Source: Aliiroseovarius pelagivivens
Lineage (GTDB): Bacteria > Pseudomonadota > Alphaproteobacteria > Rhodobacterales > Rhodobacteraceae
NCBI RefSeq assembly: GCF_900302485.1
Contig: NZ_OMOI01000002.1
Span: forward strand, 434,001 to 498,000
Direction: 5' to 3'
DNA length: 64,000 nt
Below the pieces are notes generated by a model, which made no database searches, was not told the origin of the DNA, and worked only from the letters and a program-made list of their open reading frames with translations. The translations under genes were made by a program, and so were the position numbers. Shown one piece after another: positions 25,649-33,463 of this stretch. The number at the start of each line of letters is the position of its first letter. The stretch's first letter is position 1.

Positions 25649-26305
25649 ATGAATCGCATCCTTCCGATCCTGATCGCAGCGGTGATCGCCATTGGCGGCG
25701 CGTTCTATATGACGCAGAACAACGGCTCGCTTCCCGGCGTGTCCGTGGCCGAAGCACAAAGCAATGACGCCGCTGTGGAACCGGCAGCCGATATGGTTCT
25801 GGGCGATGAAAACGCTCCGGTTACCGTGATCGAATACGCGTCGTTCACGTGCCCCCACTGTGCCAACTTCCACAAAGACACCTTCAAGAAGCTGAAGCAG
25901 AACTATATCGACACCGGGAAGGTTAAATTCATCCACCGCGAGGTCTATTTCGATCAGTTTGGCCTGTGGGCTGGCATGATCTCGCGTTGCGGTGGCGATA
26001 CGCGCTATTTCGGCCTGATTGACCTGGTCTATGGCGGCCAGAAAGACTGGATCGCGGACGGATCGCCGACCACCATCGTGGCCAACCTGAAGAAATTGGG
26101 CCGCACCGCCGGGATGACGGACGAGCAGATGGATGTCTGCCTGCAGGACGAAGATTCAGCGCGCAGTCTGGTTGCCGCCTATCAGCAAAACGCTGGCGCG
26201 GATGAGATCACGGGCACCCCGTCCTTCATCATCGACGGCACCAAGTATTCGAACATGAACTACAGCGAGTTCGCGGCCATTCTGGACGAAAAACTGGGAT
26301 CGTAA
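25649..26305 (+). CDS. DsbA-family thioredoxin-like thiol oxidoreductase
   Basis: 218 residues. N-terminal hydrophobic anchor/signal (about 4-20), a linker, then a DsbA/Com1-type thioredoxin fold with CPHC active site (Cys68-Cys71, SFTCPHCANFHKD), insertion helices, and cis-Pro region TGTPSFIIDG (about residues 189-198). Periplasmic disulfide formation or isomerisation. Co-transcribed with the DUF721 gene. Followed by a long nested inverted repeat. Confidence 0.93.
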   Translation: MNRILPILIAAVIAIGGAFYMTQNNGSLPGVSVAEAQSNDAAVEPAADMVLGDENAPVTVIEYASFTCPHCANFHKDTFKKLKQNYIDTGKVKFIHREVYFDQFGLWAGMISRCGGDTRYFGLIDLVYGGQKDWIADGSPTTIVANLKKLGRTAGMTDEQMDVCLQDEDSARSLVAAYQQNAGADEITGTPSFIIDGTKYSNMNYSEFAAILDEKLGS

Positions 26306-26332
26306 ACCGATTTGATTAGGGGCAATCAGTCC

Positions 26333-26429
26333 ACGCGTTTCGAGAAAAACAGTATCGCCAATACCTTGTCGCGCTTCGCGCTCTCAGGACATTGGCGATC
26401 TGAATATCTAACGATTTCTCGAAACGCGT
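26333..26429. repeat. 97-bp nested inverted repeat
   Basis: Outer arms of 15 bp match perfectly: ACGCGTTTCGAGAAA (26333-26347) and TTTCTCGAAACGCGT (26415-26429). Inside are 9-bp arms ATCGCCAAT (26354-26362) and ATTGGCGAT (26391-26399), and in the centre GCGC-TTC-GCGC (26371-26381). It fills the gap between the convergent dsbA-like gene and lpxK, its right end touching the lpxK stop. Could be a bidirectional terminator, a structured RNA, or a small palindromic (MITE-like) element. Confidence 0.85.
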
Positions 26430-27427
26430 TAACCCGCTAAGATACGCGCAAGCGCCGCGTCAACTGCGCTCCAATCCTCTAGCTCTAATCGAACTGGCAC
26501 GGTCAACACCTTGCGGCGAAACCCGTCAGGCAGGCGTACCGCGTCCTTTTCTGTGGTCACCAACTGGGCACCGAGTGCTGCGGCTTCGATCTCAAGCCGT
26601 TTCATCAGCGCATCGGTCAGCGGTTGATGATCGGCCAGCGCCTCGGCCCTTAGAAGATTTGCGCCCAAATCACTGACGGTGGCAAAGAACTTTTCGGGCA
26701 GGCCGATCCCGGCAAAGGCAAGCACATTCATCCCCTCCCAGTCCATACCGGTTTGAAGCGGTTCAAGCTGTCCAGTGGCATGCGGGCAGGTAATCACTTT
26801 GTCCCATTTCTGCTGGAATAGGGTCTGTGCGCGGGCATGACCGACTGACAGCAGAAGGTCCGCGCGTTTCATCCCGGCGCGGACGGGTTCGCGTAGGGGG
26901 CCGGCCGGAATACAACGAGCGTTTCCGAACCCTTTCACCGCGTCGACAACCACGATGGACAGCGTCTTGTGTACACTCGGGTTTTGAAAGCCGTCATCCA
27001 TCAGAATGATCTCGGCACCGGCCGCTTCGGCGGCTTGCACCCCCTTCACACGATCCCGGGCAATCCAGGTGGGCGCAAAAGCAGCCATCAGAAGCGGCTC
27101 ATCCCCGACCTGATCCGCCCCATGTTGACGTTCGTCCACACGCAGCGGGCCTTCTTCACTGCCACGGTGACCACGCGACACGATATGCACCACCTTGCCT
27201 TGCGATATTAGTCTTTGCGCCAGCGCAATGGTCGTCGGGGTCTTTCCAGTTCCTCCGGCATTGATATTGCCGATGCAAACCACAGGAACCGAGGCACGAT
27301 AGGCGTCGTTTGCACCCGCAACGCGTCGGGCGGTGCCAAATCCGTAAAGCCAGCCCAATGGTGACAAAAGGCGCGCGCGCCAATCCGGCTTGTCAGGATC
27401 GGTGAACCAATAACTGGGTGTACGCAT
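26429..27427 (-). CDS. lpxK: Tetraacyldisaccharide 4'-kinase
   Basis: 332 residues; phosphorylates the lipid A precursor at the 4' position at the inner membrane. Walker A GNINAGGTGKTPTT (53-66), conserved ILMDDGFQNPSVHKTLSI (DDGFQ) and the PAGPLREP loop are all present. Overlaps the waaA stop in a TAATG junction, so the two genes are translationally coupled. Its stop lies at the end of the 97-bp inverted repeat. Confidence 0.97.
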   Translation of the reverse strand: MRTPSYWFTDPDKPDWRARLLSPLGWLYGFGTARRVAGANDAYRASVPVVCIGNINAGGTGKTPTTIALAQRLISQGKVVHIVSRGHRGSEEGPLRVDERQHGADQVGDEPLLMAAFAPTWIARDRVKGVQAAEAAGAEIILMDDGFQNPSVHKTLSIVVVDAVKGFGNARCIPAGPLREPVRAGMKRADLLLSVGHARAQTLFQQKWDKVITCPHATGQLEPLQTGMDWEGMNVLAFAGIGLPEKFFATVSDLGANLLRAEALADHQPLTDALMKRLEIEAAALGAQLVTTEKDAVRLPDGFRRKVLTVPVRLELEDWSAVDAALARILAG

Positions 27428-28713
27428 TAAAAAACCTTTCGACTTTCAGCTTCATCCAGAAGATCCAGAAGCCGCTGCATCAAGAACTCACTGACATCTG
27501 CGCCCTTGGTGGTGACGTCCCACGCGGCCATCGCCATTTCTGCGGCTTTGTCCGGTGCCAGAAGGTGCTCGATCTCGACCGCCAGAGTTGAGGCGTCGCG
27601 CACCCGGCGCGCTGCCCCGGCGCTGGCAAGACGATCCAAGGAAGCTGCGTGCCTTCCCCCCTCGGGGCCAAAAAGCACGACAGACCCCAAAGCAGCGGGA
27701 TCCAGTGGATTTCTGTTGGCCCCACCTGCCAGGGTTCCGCCGATCCATGTGATCGACGCCAAATGCATCCAAAGCTCGCATTCATCAGCGCGATCGACGA
27801 CAAATATCTGATCATCCCGATGCGGGCAGTCATCGTTCGTGCGGGTGGAAATGATCCAACTGTCACGCTCAAGCTGCTCGGTCAGACCAGTCGAGCGGGC
27901 TGGGTCTTCGGGAATCAAAACCAGTAAAAGACGATGAGACTTGCGGATAAGAATGCGATGCGCATTCAGGATGGCATTCTCCTCGCTCGGGTCTACGCCT
28001 GCGGCCAACCAGACAGGGCGCGCATCTAGTTTCTGCGCGATGCGATCTCGTTCTTCAATGTCACATCCGGGCACCTGACTGAGAGGTTGAAGAAGGCCTG
28101 TGACGCGCATCTTCTCGACCGGGATGCCAAGGCGCAGAAGTTCGCGCCGAGACGCGCCGTCTTTGGCAATAATAGAGTCTATTTCCGCCGCAGCATCGCG
28201 CAAGGCAGATAGCTTGAAGCGCTGAGTCAGACCTCGATCCTGCGGGATCTTTGCCCCCATCCAGATGACCGAGACGCCCCTTTTTTTCAACGCATCTAAG
28301 ACTACCAGATCAATTTCAGGATGCACCCAAATGACCACATCCGGTTGCCAATGATCCAGAAAGTTGCGGATCGGAGCAGGTTCGAACTTAGGGCCGACAT
28401 GATAGATGCCGTCAGGCGGTGCGGCGTCATTGGGATGTCGGTCTTGTGTGGTAAGCAAAAGCGTCACGTCACCCATTTCAGCGCGCAGCGGCGGGATCAG
28501 CGACATCAGCGCTTCGCTTTCCGTCAAATCGGGCAGACAGGCCCAGACAACCAGCCCCTCTGGGCGCACATGTTCAGATTTGCCCTGCCGCGCCTGCTTG
28601 ATCGCCTGCGTCGCTTCATCCTGCGCCCTATCTGACGGCGTAAGCCGTTCAGTAGGTTTCTTGCCTTGCAAAGCCTGCAAGCGTCGCAACAGCGATGATC
28701 TGATCAGCGACAT
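27427..28713 (-). CDS. waaA: 3-deoxy-D-manno-octulosonic acid (Kdo) transferase
   Basis: 428 residues, GT30-like. It transfers Kdo from CMP-Kdo to lipid IV-A. The fold is two Rossmann-like halves: an N-terminal acceptor domain (LVVWACLPDLTESEA, PDVVIWVHPEIDLVVL, VIWMGAKIP) and a C-terminal donor domain (LAAGVDPSEENAIL, WIGGTLAGGANRNPLDPAALG). The GG(S/T)xxxxGGxNPLEP-like motif supports the call. The sequence is more divergent than E. coli KdtA and lacks an obvious N-terminal membrane anchor. Operon with lpxK; CMP-Kdo synthase kdsB lies in the same window. Confidence 0.83.
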   Translation of the reverse strand: MSLIRSSLLRRLQALQGKKPTERLTPSDRAQDEATQAIKQARQGKSEHVRPEGLVVWACLPDLTESEALMSLIPPLRAEMGDVTLLLTTQDRHPNDAAPPDGIYHVGPKFEPAPIRNFLDHWQPDVVIWVHPEIDLVVLDALKKRGVSVIWMGAKIPQDRGLTQRFKLSALRDAAAEIDSIIAKDGASRRELLRLGIPVEKMRVTGLLQPLSQVPGCDIEERDRIAQKLDARPVWLAAGVDPSEENAILNAHRILIRKSHRLLLVLIPEDPARSTGLTEQLERDSWIISTRTNDDCPHRDDQIFVVDRADECELWMHLASITWIGGTLAGGANRNPLDPAALGSVVLFGPEGGRHAASLDRLASAGAARRVRDASTLAVEIEHLLAPDKAAEMAMAAWDVTTKGADVSEFLMQRLLDLLDEAESRKVF

Positions 28714-28796
28714 GACCTGCCTTCTTTCAATGACGCCATCAGGCGCAAATTCCGTTTGTCAGACTAAGGGAATCGAAGGCGGGGGGAAAGCCGCGA

Positions 28797-29714
28797 TCAG
28801 TGATGCCATTCGCCGCGCGCCAACATAGTGATTTGCTGGGTGATGCGCTCGAAACTGCGACGCGCGCGCGTGGACTGATGGCGTGCCCGCAGATAGCCAT
28901 GCACCAACCCCGTTTCATTGAACCAAACGGCTTTTCCGCCGGCGTTGAGAATAGCGTCACGATAGGTGCGCCCATCATCCGCCAAGGGATCACATTCCGC
29001 CGTAATAGAGACTGTTGGCGGCAGATTGCTAAAGTCCGTATCCTCGAGCGGAGCGGCGGTTGGATCTGGCCGATCGGGCGGGCTCGCATATCGGATCGCG
29101 TTGTAGAACTTCAGATCCTCCATCGACAACATAGGTGCCTTGGCGTGGTCGATATACGAGCCTTTGGTCAAGTCACCGCCCAGACCGGGATAGATCAGAA
29201 CCTGACCTGCGATCTGCACCTGCCCACGCAATGCGTGGCAAGACGCTGCGGCCAGATTACCGCCGGCGCTGTCCCCAACCAAAACAAGCGGTTTGGGCCA
29301 TGTTAGAGACACATATTTCACAACAGCCAGCGCATCATCGAACGCAGCAGGGTGGGGATGTTCTGGGCACAACCGGTAGTCAACACTGACCACACGCAGC
29401 CCGGTTTCGTGGGCAATTTCAGCGCAGACATCATCGTGGCTTTCCAGCCCTCCGACCACGAACCCTCCGCCATGGAAATAGGCCACGGTGCCCTTGGGGT
29501 CGTTTGGTTCATAGATACGTGTTGGGACAGTTTCGATGGTCTGATCCCGCACCTCCAGCCCTTCGGGATAGCCCGCGAAGAAGGCACGGCACATGTTGTT
29601 GTAAACCTCGCGCTGCTGGGCCGCAGATCGGTTCACCGCGTCGGGGGGGTAATGTGCGTCCGTCTCGCGAATAAAGCGCCAGATTTCATCGTCGATCAGT
29701 TTTGAATAGTCCAT
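28797..29714 (-). CDS. Alpha/beta hydrolase, HSL-family esterase
   Basis: 305 residues. Oxyanion motif HGGG (81-84), nucleophile GDSAGGN (Ser149), Asp242 (ECDPLADDG) and His272 (LVHGYL) complete the hormone-sensitive-lipase (bacterial IV) triad. Substrate unknown, likely short-chain esters. Nine bases after arsJ on the same strand, so it may be cotranscribed with the gapdh-arsJ pair, but no link to arsenic is known to me. Confidence 0.92.
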   Translation of the reverse strand: MDYSKLIDDEIWRFIRETDAHYPPDAVNRSAAQQREVYNNMCRAFFAGYPEGLEVRDQTIETVPTRIYEPNDPKGTVAYFHGGGFVVGGLESHDDVCAEIAHETGLRVVSVDYRLCPEHPHPAAFDDALAVVKYVSLTWPKPLVLVGDSAGGNLAAASCHALRGQVQIAGQVLIYPGLGGDLTKGSYIDHAKAPMLSMEDLKFYNAIRYASPPDRPDPTAAPLEDTDFSNLPPTVSITAECDPLADDGRTYRDAILNAGGKAVWFNETGLVHGYLRARHQSTRARRSFERITQQITMLARGEWHH

Positions 29715-29723
29715 ACCCGCACG

Positions 29724-30977
29724 CTAGGCGGCATGATCCAGCTTGGCAAGCTGGCGTGCGGACACCCAACTGGCAGCGGACATTGCGGCGGCGGTCCCAA
29801 GGCACAAGGACAGACCTCCGAGCTGGTAGGACAGGCCGGACAGAAGCGTGCCGATCAGCCGACCTGCTGCGTTGGACATATAATAGAAGCCCACATCCAT
29901 CGTCACACGCTCGGCCTTGGTGAAGGCGAGGATTAGATAGGAATGAAGCGAGCTGTTCACCGCAAAGACAAAGCCAAACACCAGAAGACCCGCAACCAGA
30001 ACCGGGGTCAGCCAGGGCCCGGGGAACAAGGCTGCAACTGCCAAGGCGCCGATCACGATTGTCAGAATGCCAACCCAAAGCGTGGCAAGGCGGGGGAAGT
30101 CGTGCGCGTCGCGTTCGGCGGCTTTCAAAAGCTTCGGCGCCCAAGCTTGAACGGCTCCATAGGCGATGATCCATAGTGCCATAAAGCTGCCAATCAGGAA
30201 GAATGCGCTCCGATCGCCTGCATGTGTGCCGTCTGATACGACGGCATGGAAGTAGACAGGTATGCCGACCACGAACCACACGTCACGCGCACCGAACAGG
30301 AACATCCGCGCCACAGACAGCCGGTTGATCCGCACGTCCTTTGACCAAACTTGCGAGAATTTGGCTGATTTAGAACCCTTCGGAAGCCCGGATGGCATGA
30401 AAGCCACCACGCCGATCAGGATCGCGCCCAGCACAATCGCCATTGCGATGACGGATGGCGTAAAGCCGATCAACGCCAGCAATGCGGCCCCTAGCAGGAA
30501 GCCAAAGCCCTTCACGGCGTTTTTCGATCCGGTCAGGATTGCCACCCAGCGGAACAGCCCGTCGCCCTCGGGCGCCAGCAGCTTCACCGCGCTTTTGGAT
30601 GACATCTTGGACAGGTCCTTGGCGACTCCGGACATGCCCTGCACCACCATCACATAGATAACTGAAGTCACGACCGCCCAATCTGCCGATAGCTGCGACA
30701 AGGCAATAAGGGCCACAATTTGCAATGTTAGACCCGCATACAGCGTCGAGGTCAGGCCAAACCGCGCGGCGATCCAGCCGGCAGACAGGTTGGTGACAAC
30801 ACCCATGAACTCATACAGCAGGAACAGCCACGCCAGCGTGAAGGGCGAGAAGCCGAGCGTATGGAAATGCAGCAGCACCAGCATCCGCAACGCACCGTCC
30901 GACAGCATGAACGCCCAATAGGCGGCTGTGACGGCAACATATGCGGCAAGCCCCTGTTTGGGCTCGGTTAGGGTCAC
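29724..30977 (-). CDS. arsJ: Organoarsenical efflux MFS transporter ArsJ
   Basis: 417 residues, MFS fold with about 12 hydrophobic helices (for example [14 protein letters not shown] between helices). ArsJ exports 1-arseno-3-phosphoglycerate, which GAPDH makes when arsenate replaces phosphate. Recognised by sequence ([34 protein letters not shown]) and by tight pairing with a GAPDH. Start is GTG at 30977, overlapping the GAPDH stop by four bases (GTGA); the frame's earlier 18 codons are within GAPDH. No arsR or phosphate-type regulator is adjacent. Confidence 0.88.
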   Translation of the reverse strand: MTLTEPKQGLAAYVAVTAAYWAFMLSDGALRMLVLLHFHTLGFSPFTLAWLFLLYEFMGVVTNLSAGWIAARFGLTSTLYAGLTLQIVALIALSQLSADWAVVTSVIYVMVVQGMSGVAKDLSKMSSKSAVKLLAPEGDGLFRWVAILTGSKNAVKGFGFLLGAALLALIGFTPSVIAMAIVLGAILIGVVAFMPSGLPKGSKSAKFSQVWSKDVRINRLSVARMFLFGARDVWFVVGIPVYFHAVVSDGTHAGDRSAFFLIGSFMALWIIAYGAVQAWAPKLLKAAERDAHDFPRLATLWVGILTIVIGALAVAALFPGPWLTPVLVAGLLVFGFVFAVNSSLHSYLILAFTKAERVTMDVGFYYMSNAAGRLIGTLLSGLSYQLGGLSLCLGTAAAMSAASWVSARQLAKLDHAA

Positions 30978-31978
30978 ATTGTGGCTCCGACCATGCGGGT
31001 GACATCGGCCAGACGGCAGGCGTAACCCCATTCGTTGTCGTACCAGGCATAGATCTTTACCTGCGTGCCATTGATCACCATTGTCGATAGCGCGTCGATG
31101 ATCGAGCTGCGGGGATCGTTGGTATAATCCGCCGAGACCAGCGGACGCTCCTCGTAGCCGAGAATGTCTTTCAGATCGCCCTCGGCGGCCTCTTTAAAGA
31201 AGCCGTTGATCTCTTCGGCGGTGGTTTCCCGCTCGACCTCGAACACGCAGTCCGTCAGCGAGGCATTCAGAAGCGGCACGCGCACGGCGTGGCCGTTCAG
31301 GCGCCCGGTCAGCTCGGGGAAAATCTGGGTGATTGCCTTGGCCGATCCAGTCGAGGTCGGGATCAGCGAGTTCAGCGCAGACCGCGCACGACGCAGATCT
31401 TTGGCGGGGCGGTCCACGATGGTTTGCGTGTTGGTCACGTCGTGGATCGTGGTCATCGAGCCGTGCTTGATGCCGATCCGATCCAGCAGCACCTTCACCA
31501 CCGGGGCCAGACAGTTCGTCGTGCAGGACGCCGCAGTCACAAGGTCATGCCCGTCATAGAGGTCGTCATTGACGCCATAGACGATGTTCAGGGCGTTCTC
31601 TTCCTTGACCGGGGCGGACACGATTACCTTTTTCACACCAGCGGCATAATACGGGGCCAGCTTTTCGTTGGTTTTGAATGCGCCGGTGCAGTCGATCACC
31701 ATATCAACGCCCAGCTCTTCCAGCGGAAGCGCGTCCAGCGTCCAAGATCCGGTCAGCTTCATTTCTTGGCCGTTGATCGTGATGCTGTCTTCACCCGCCG
31801 AGAACTCGGCCGGCCAGCGGCCATGCACGGTGTCCCATTCCAGCAGATGCGCATGCTGTTCAGCGTTGCCCACAGGGTCGTTCAGCTGCACGATTTCTCC
31901 GGGGGCACCGTTGTCGATCAGGTCCCGCAGAACCAGTTTGCCCATGCGGCCAAGTCCGTTGATTGCGATACGTGTCAT
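30974..31978 (-). CDS. ArsJ-associated glyceraldehyde-3-phosphate dehydrogenase
   Basis: 334 residues, full-length GAPDH. NAD site INGLGRMGK, catalytic Cys152 (SCTTNC) and His179 ([10 protein letters not shown]), then [20 protein letters not shown] and [11 protein letters not shown]. The pair with arsJ, with a 4-base overlap, marks it as the arsenate-processing form that makes 1-arseno-3-phosphoglycerate, although it should also catalyse the ordinary reaction. A separate housekeeping gap gene is expected elsewhere in the genome. AAAGGGG precedes the ATG. Confidence 0.93.
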   Translation of the reverse strand: MTRIAINGLGRMGKLVLRDLIDNGAPGEIVQLNDPVGNAEQHAHLLEWDTVHGRWPAEFSAGEDSITINGQEMKLTGSWTLDALPLEELGVDMVIDCTGAFKTNEKLAPYYAAGVKKVIVSAPVKEENALNIVYGVNDDLYDGHDLVTAASCTTNCLAPVVKVLLDRIGIKHGSMTTIHDVTNTQTIVDRPAKDLRRARSALNSLIPTSTGSAKAITQIFPELTGRLNGHAVRVPLLNASLTDCVFEVERETTAEEINGFFKEAAEGDLKDILGYEERPLVSADYTNDPRSSIIDALSTMVINGTQVKIYAWYDNEWGYACRLADVTRMVGATM

Positions 31979-32058
31979 GTCATGCCCCTTTCGATGGATC
32001 CCGTTCTTGCGGGATATGTCGAAGGCGTAACAGATTTATGACGTCGCAAACAATGGGG

Positions 32059-33126
32059 TCAAAGCGAGGCGCGCGGAGCCAAGCTCATCGCATGCGATGC
32101 GGTTTCCGAGGTCTGATTCAACGATATGATATTACCCTGAGAATGGGTGGCATAACCGGCGTTTGATACACCTGGAACCACCTGAACCTCGGCCCCCTGC
32201 CCCGTCAGACGCGCAATCCAAGACTTCGCATCTGCCCGACTTGCCGGGTCACCCGAAACCAGCCAAACCACGCGGCGCCCGCTATTCGCCATCCCGGCAT
32301 AGTCGGCCAACGCGGCGTCATCCGCAGTCATCCGAGTTGCGTCACGGCGGGTCAGTGCCAGAATGTCGGAATTGGCCGACGCATCGTGCACAATCACATC
32401 AGCACGCTGCATGACAGACAGGGCGCGGAAGGTCAGCAGATCCTGAGCGCCCGATCCGATGCCCACCAGCCAGATCCCACCCTTCTGATCCGGGTCTTCA
32501 CCGGTAAGGGATTGGTCGATCAGCTCTTCGGCGCGGACCTCGTCGCCCGCTAGGAAGGCATCGCCAATCGGGCCCTCGATCATCTGTTCCCAAAAGCGAC
32601 GGCGGGCGCGGCCGCTGGTAATATGTGTCTCTACTTTGCCGCGAAACCCGCTGAGGAAACTGGCAAGGCGGCCATAGCCAGACGGCAAAAGCGACTCGAT
32701 CCGGGCACGCAAAATGCGCGCGATGACAGGCGCGGCGCCCCCGGTCGAGATAGCGATGGTGACGGGGCTGCGATCGACAATCGACGGCGTAATAAAATCG
32801 CAGAGCGGCTTCACATCCGCGACGTTCACCAGCGCGCCTTCAGCCTTGGCGGCGGCGTACAGGAACTCGTCTCGCTCGGGGATGTCGGATGCGCCATATG
32901 CGATGATACAGCCTTTGAAATCTTCCTTTTTCGGCAGGCGCGCATGATGTGTCACACCCGGTCGCTGAAGCAGTCCCAGCAACTCGGCCTGAGGCTCGCT
33001 CTCGAACACATGAACCAAAGCACCCGCATCCAAGGCACGTTCAACACGTCGAGCGGCGGTTGTACCGCCGCCGTCTATGACCACTTTCCGGCCCTTTATA
33101 TCCAGAAATATTGGTAGATGATCCAT
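32059..33126 (-). CDS. Siroheme synthase-like protein (CysG N-terminal domain plus reduced SUMT domain)
   Basis: 355 residues. The N-terminal part (1 to about 210) is a precorrin-2 dehydrogenase / sirohydrochlorin ferrochelatase: FLDIKGRKVVIDGGGTTAARRV, then LVNVADVKPLCDFITPSIVDR, ATISTGG-like region and ARIESLLPSGYG. The C-terminal about 130 residues resemble only the first half of the uroporphyrinogen-III methyltransferase domain, and motifs are changed: GIGSGAQDLLT in place of GxGPGDxxLLT and SGDPASRADA in place of GDPFxFGRG. Methyltransferase activity is thus doubtful. ATG at 33126 with AGAGGTG upstream; 35 earlier codons lack support. Divergent from soeABC, so linked to sulfur oxidation or assimilation. 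Confidence 0.85.
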   Translation of the reverse strand: MDHLPIFLDIKGRKVVIDGGGTTAARRVERALDAGALVHVFESEPQAELLGLLQRPGVTHHARLPKKEDFKGCIIAYGASDIPERDEFLYAAAKAEGALVNVADVKPLCDFITPSIVDRSPVTIAISTGGAAPVIARILRARIESLLPSGYGRLASFLSGFRGKVETHITSGRARRRFWEQMIEGPIGDAFLAGDEVRAEELIDQSLTGEDPDQKGGIWLVGIGSGAQDLLTFRALSVMQRADVIVHDASANSDILALTRRDATRMTADDAALADYAGMANSGRRVVWLVSGDPASRADAKSWIARLTGQGAEVQVVPGVSNAGYATHSQGNIISLNQTSETASHAMSLAPRASL

Positions 33127-33463
33127 GTCGCACCTCTGATGAGTTGCATGTGATATGCACATGATCGGGAAATATTTCCATAGATTCGCCAATTGCGACC
33201 ATTCGAAAAGGACAGAACGCCCCCGTGACAACCTTCCGAGGGTCGTTGTTCTAAAATCGGTGAACTATCTAGTCCAATTTCGTGGTGCTTACGCCGTAAT
33301 GGTCGAGTCGCCAGCGCTTGAATTCTGGATATAATCGCAAGAGCTTCTGGACCTACCGGACCCCCCGTCGAAATCGGCACTTTAGGAACAAGACCAACAG
33401 GGTCGCGCAAAGATGCGTCCGTCAACCGAACCGCAAAAGCGGCCATAGGACCAGCAACACGTG
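33127..33463. other. Divergent promoter region between siroheme gene and soeA
   Basis: 337 bp with no convincing gene. It contains a 17-bp palindrome (33147-33163) near the siroheme gene and a perfect TATAAT (33330-33335) on the plus strand without a clear -35. A 116-codon minus-strand frame crosses it but has no ribosome site and overlaps the siroheme start. Confidence 0.5.
33147..33163. promoter_or_regulatory. Palindromic operator candidate
   Basis: CATGTG (33147-33152), ATATG, CACATG (33158-33163): perfect 6-bp arms, 20 bp upstream of the siroheme synthase-like start. Binding protein unknown. Confidence 0.45.

Noticed and set aside
33096..33446. 116-codon minus-strand frame crossing the siroheme/soeA gap
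   Set aside because: No ribosome site, overlaps the well-supported siroheme gene start, and no recognised domain.
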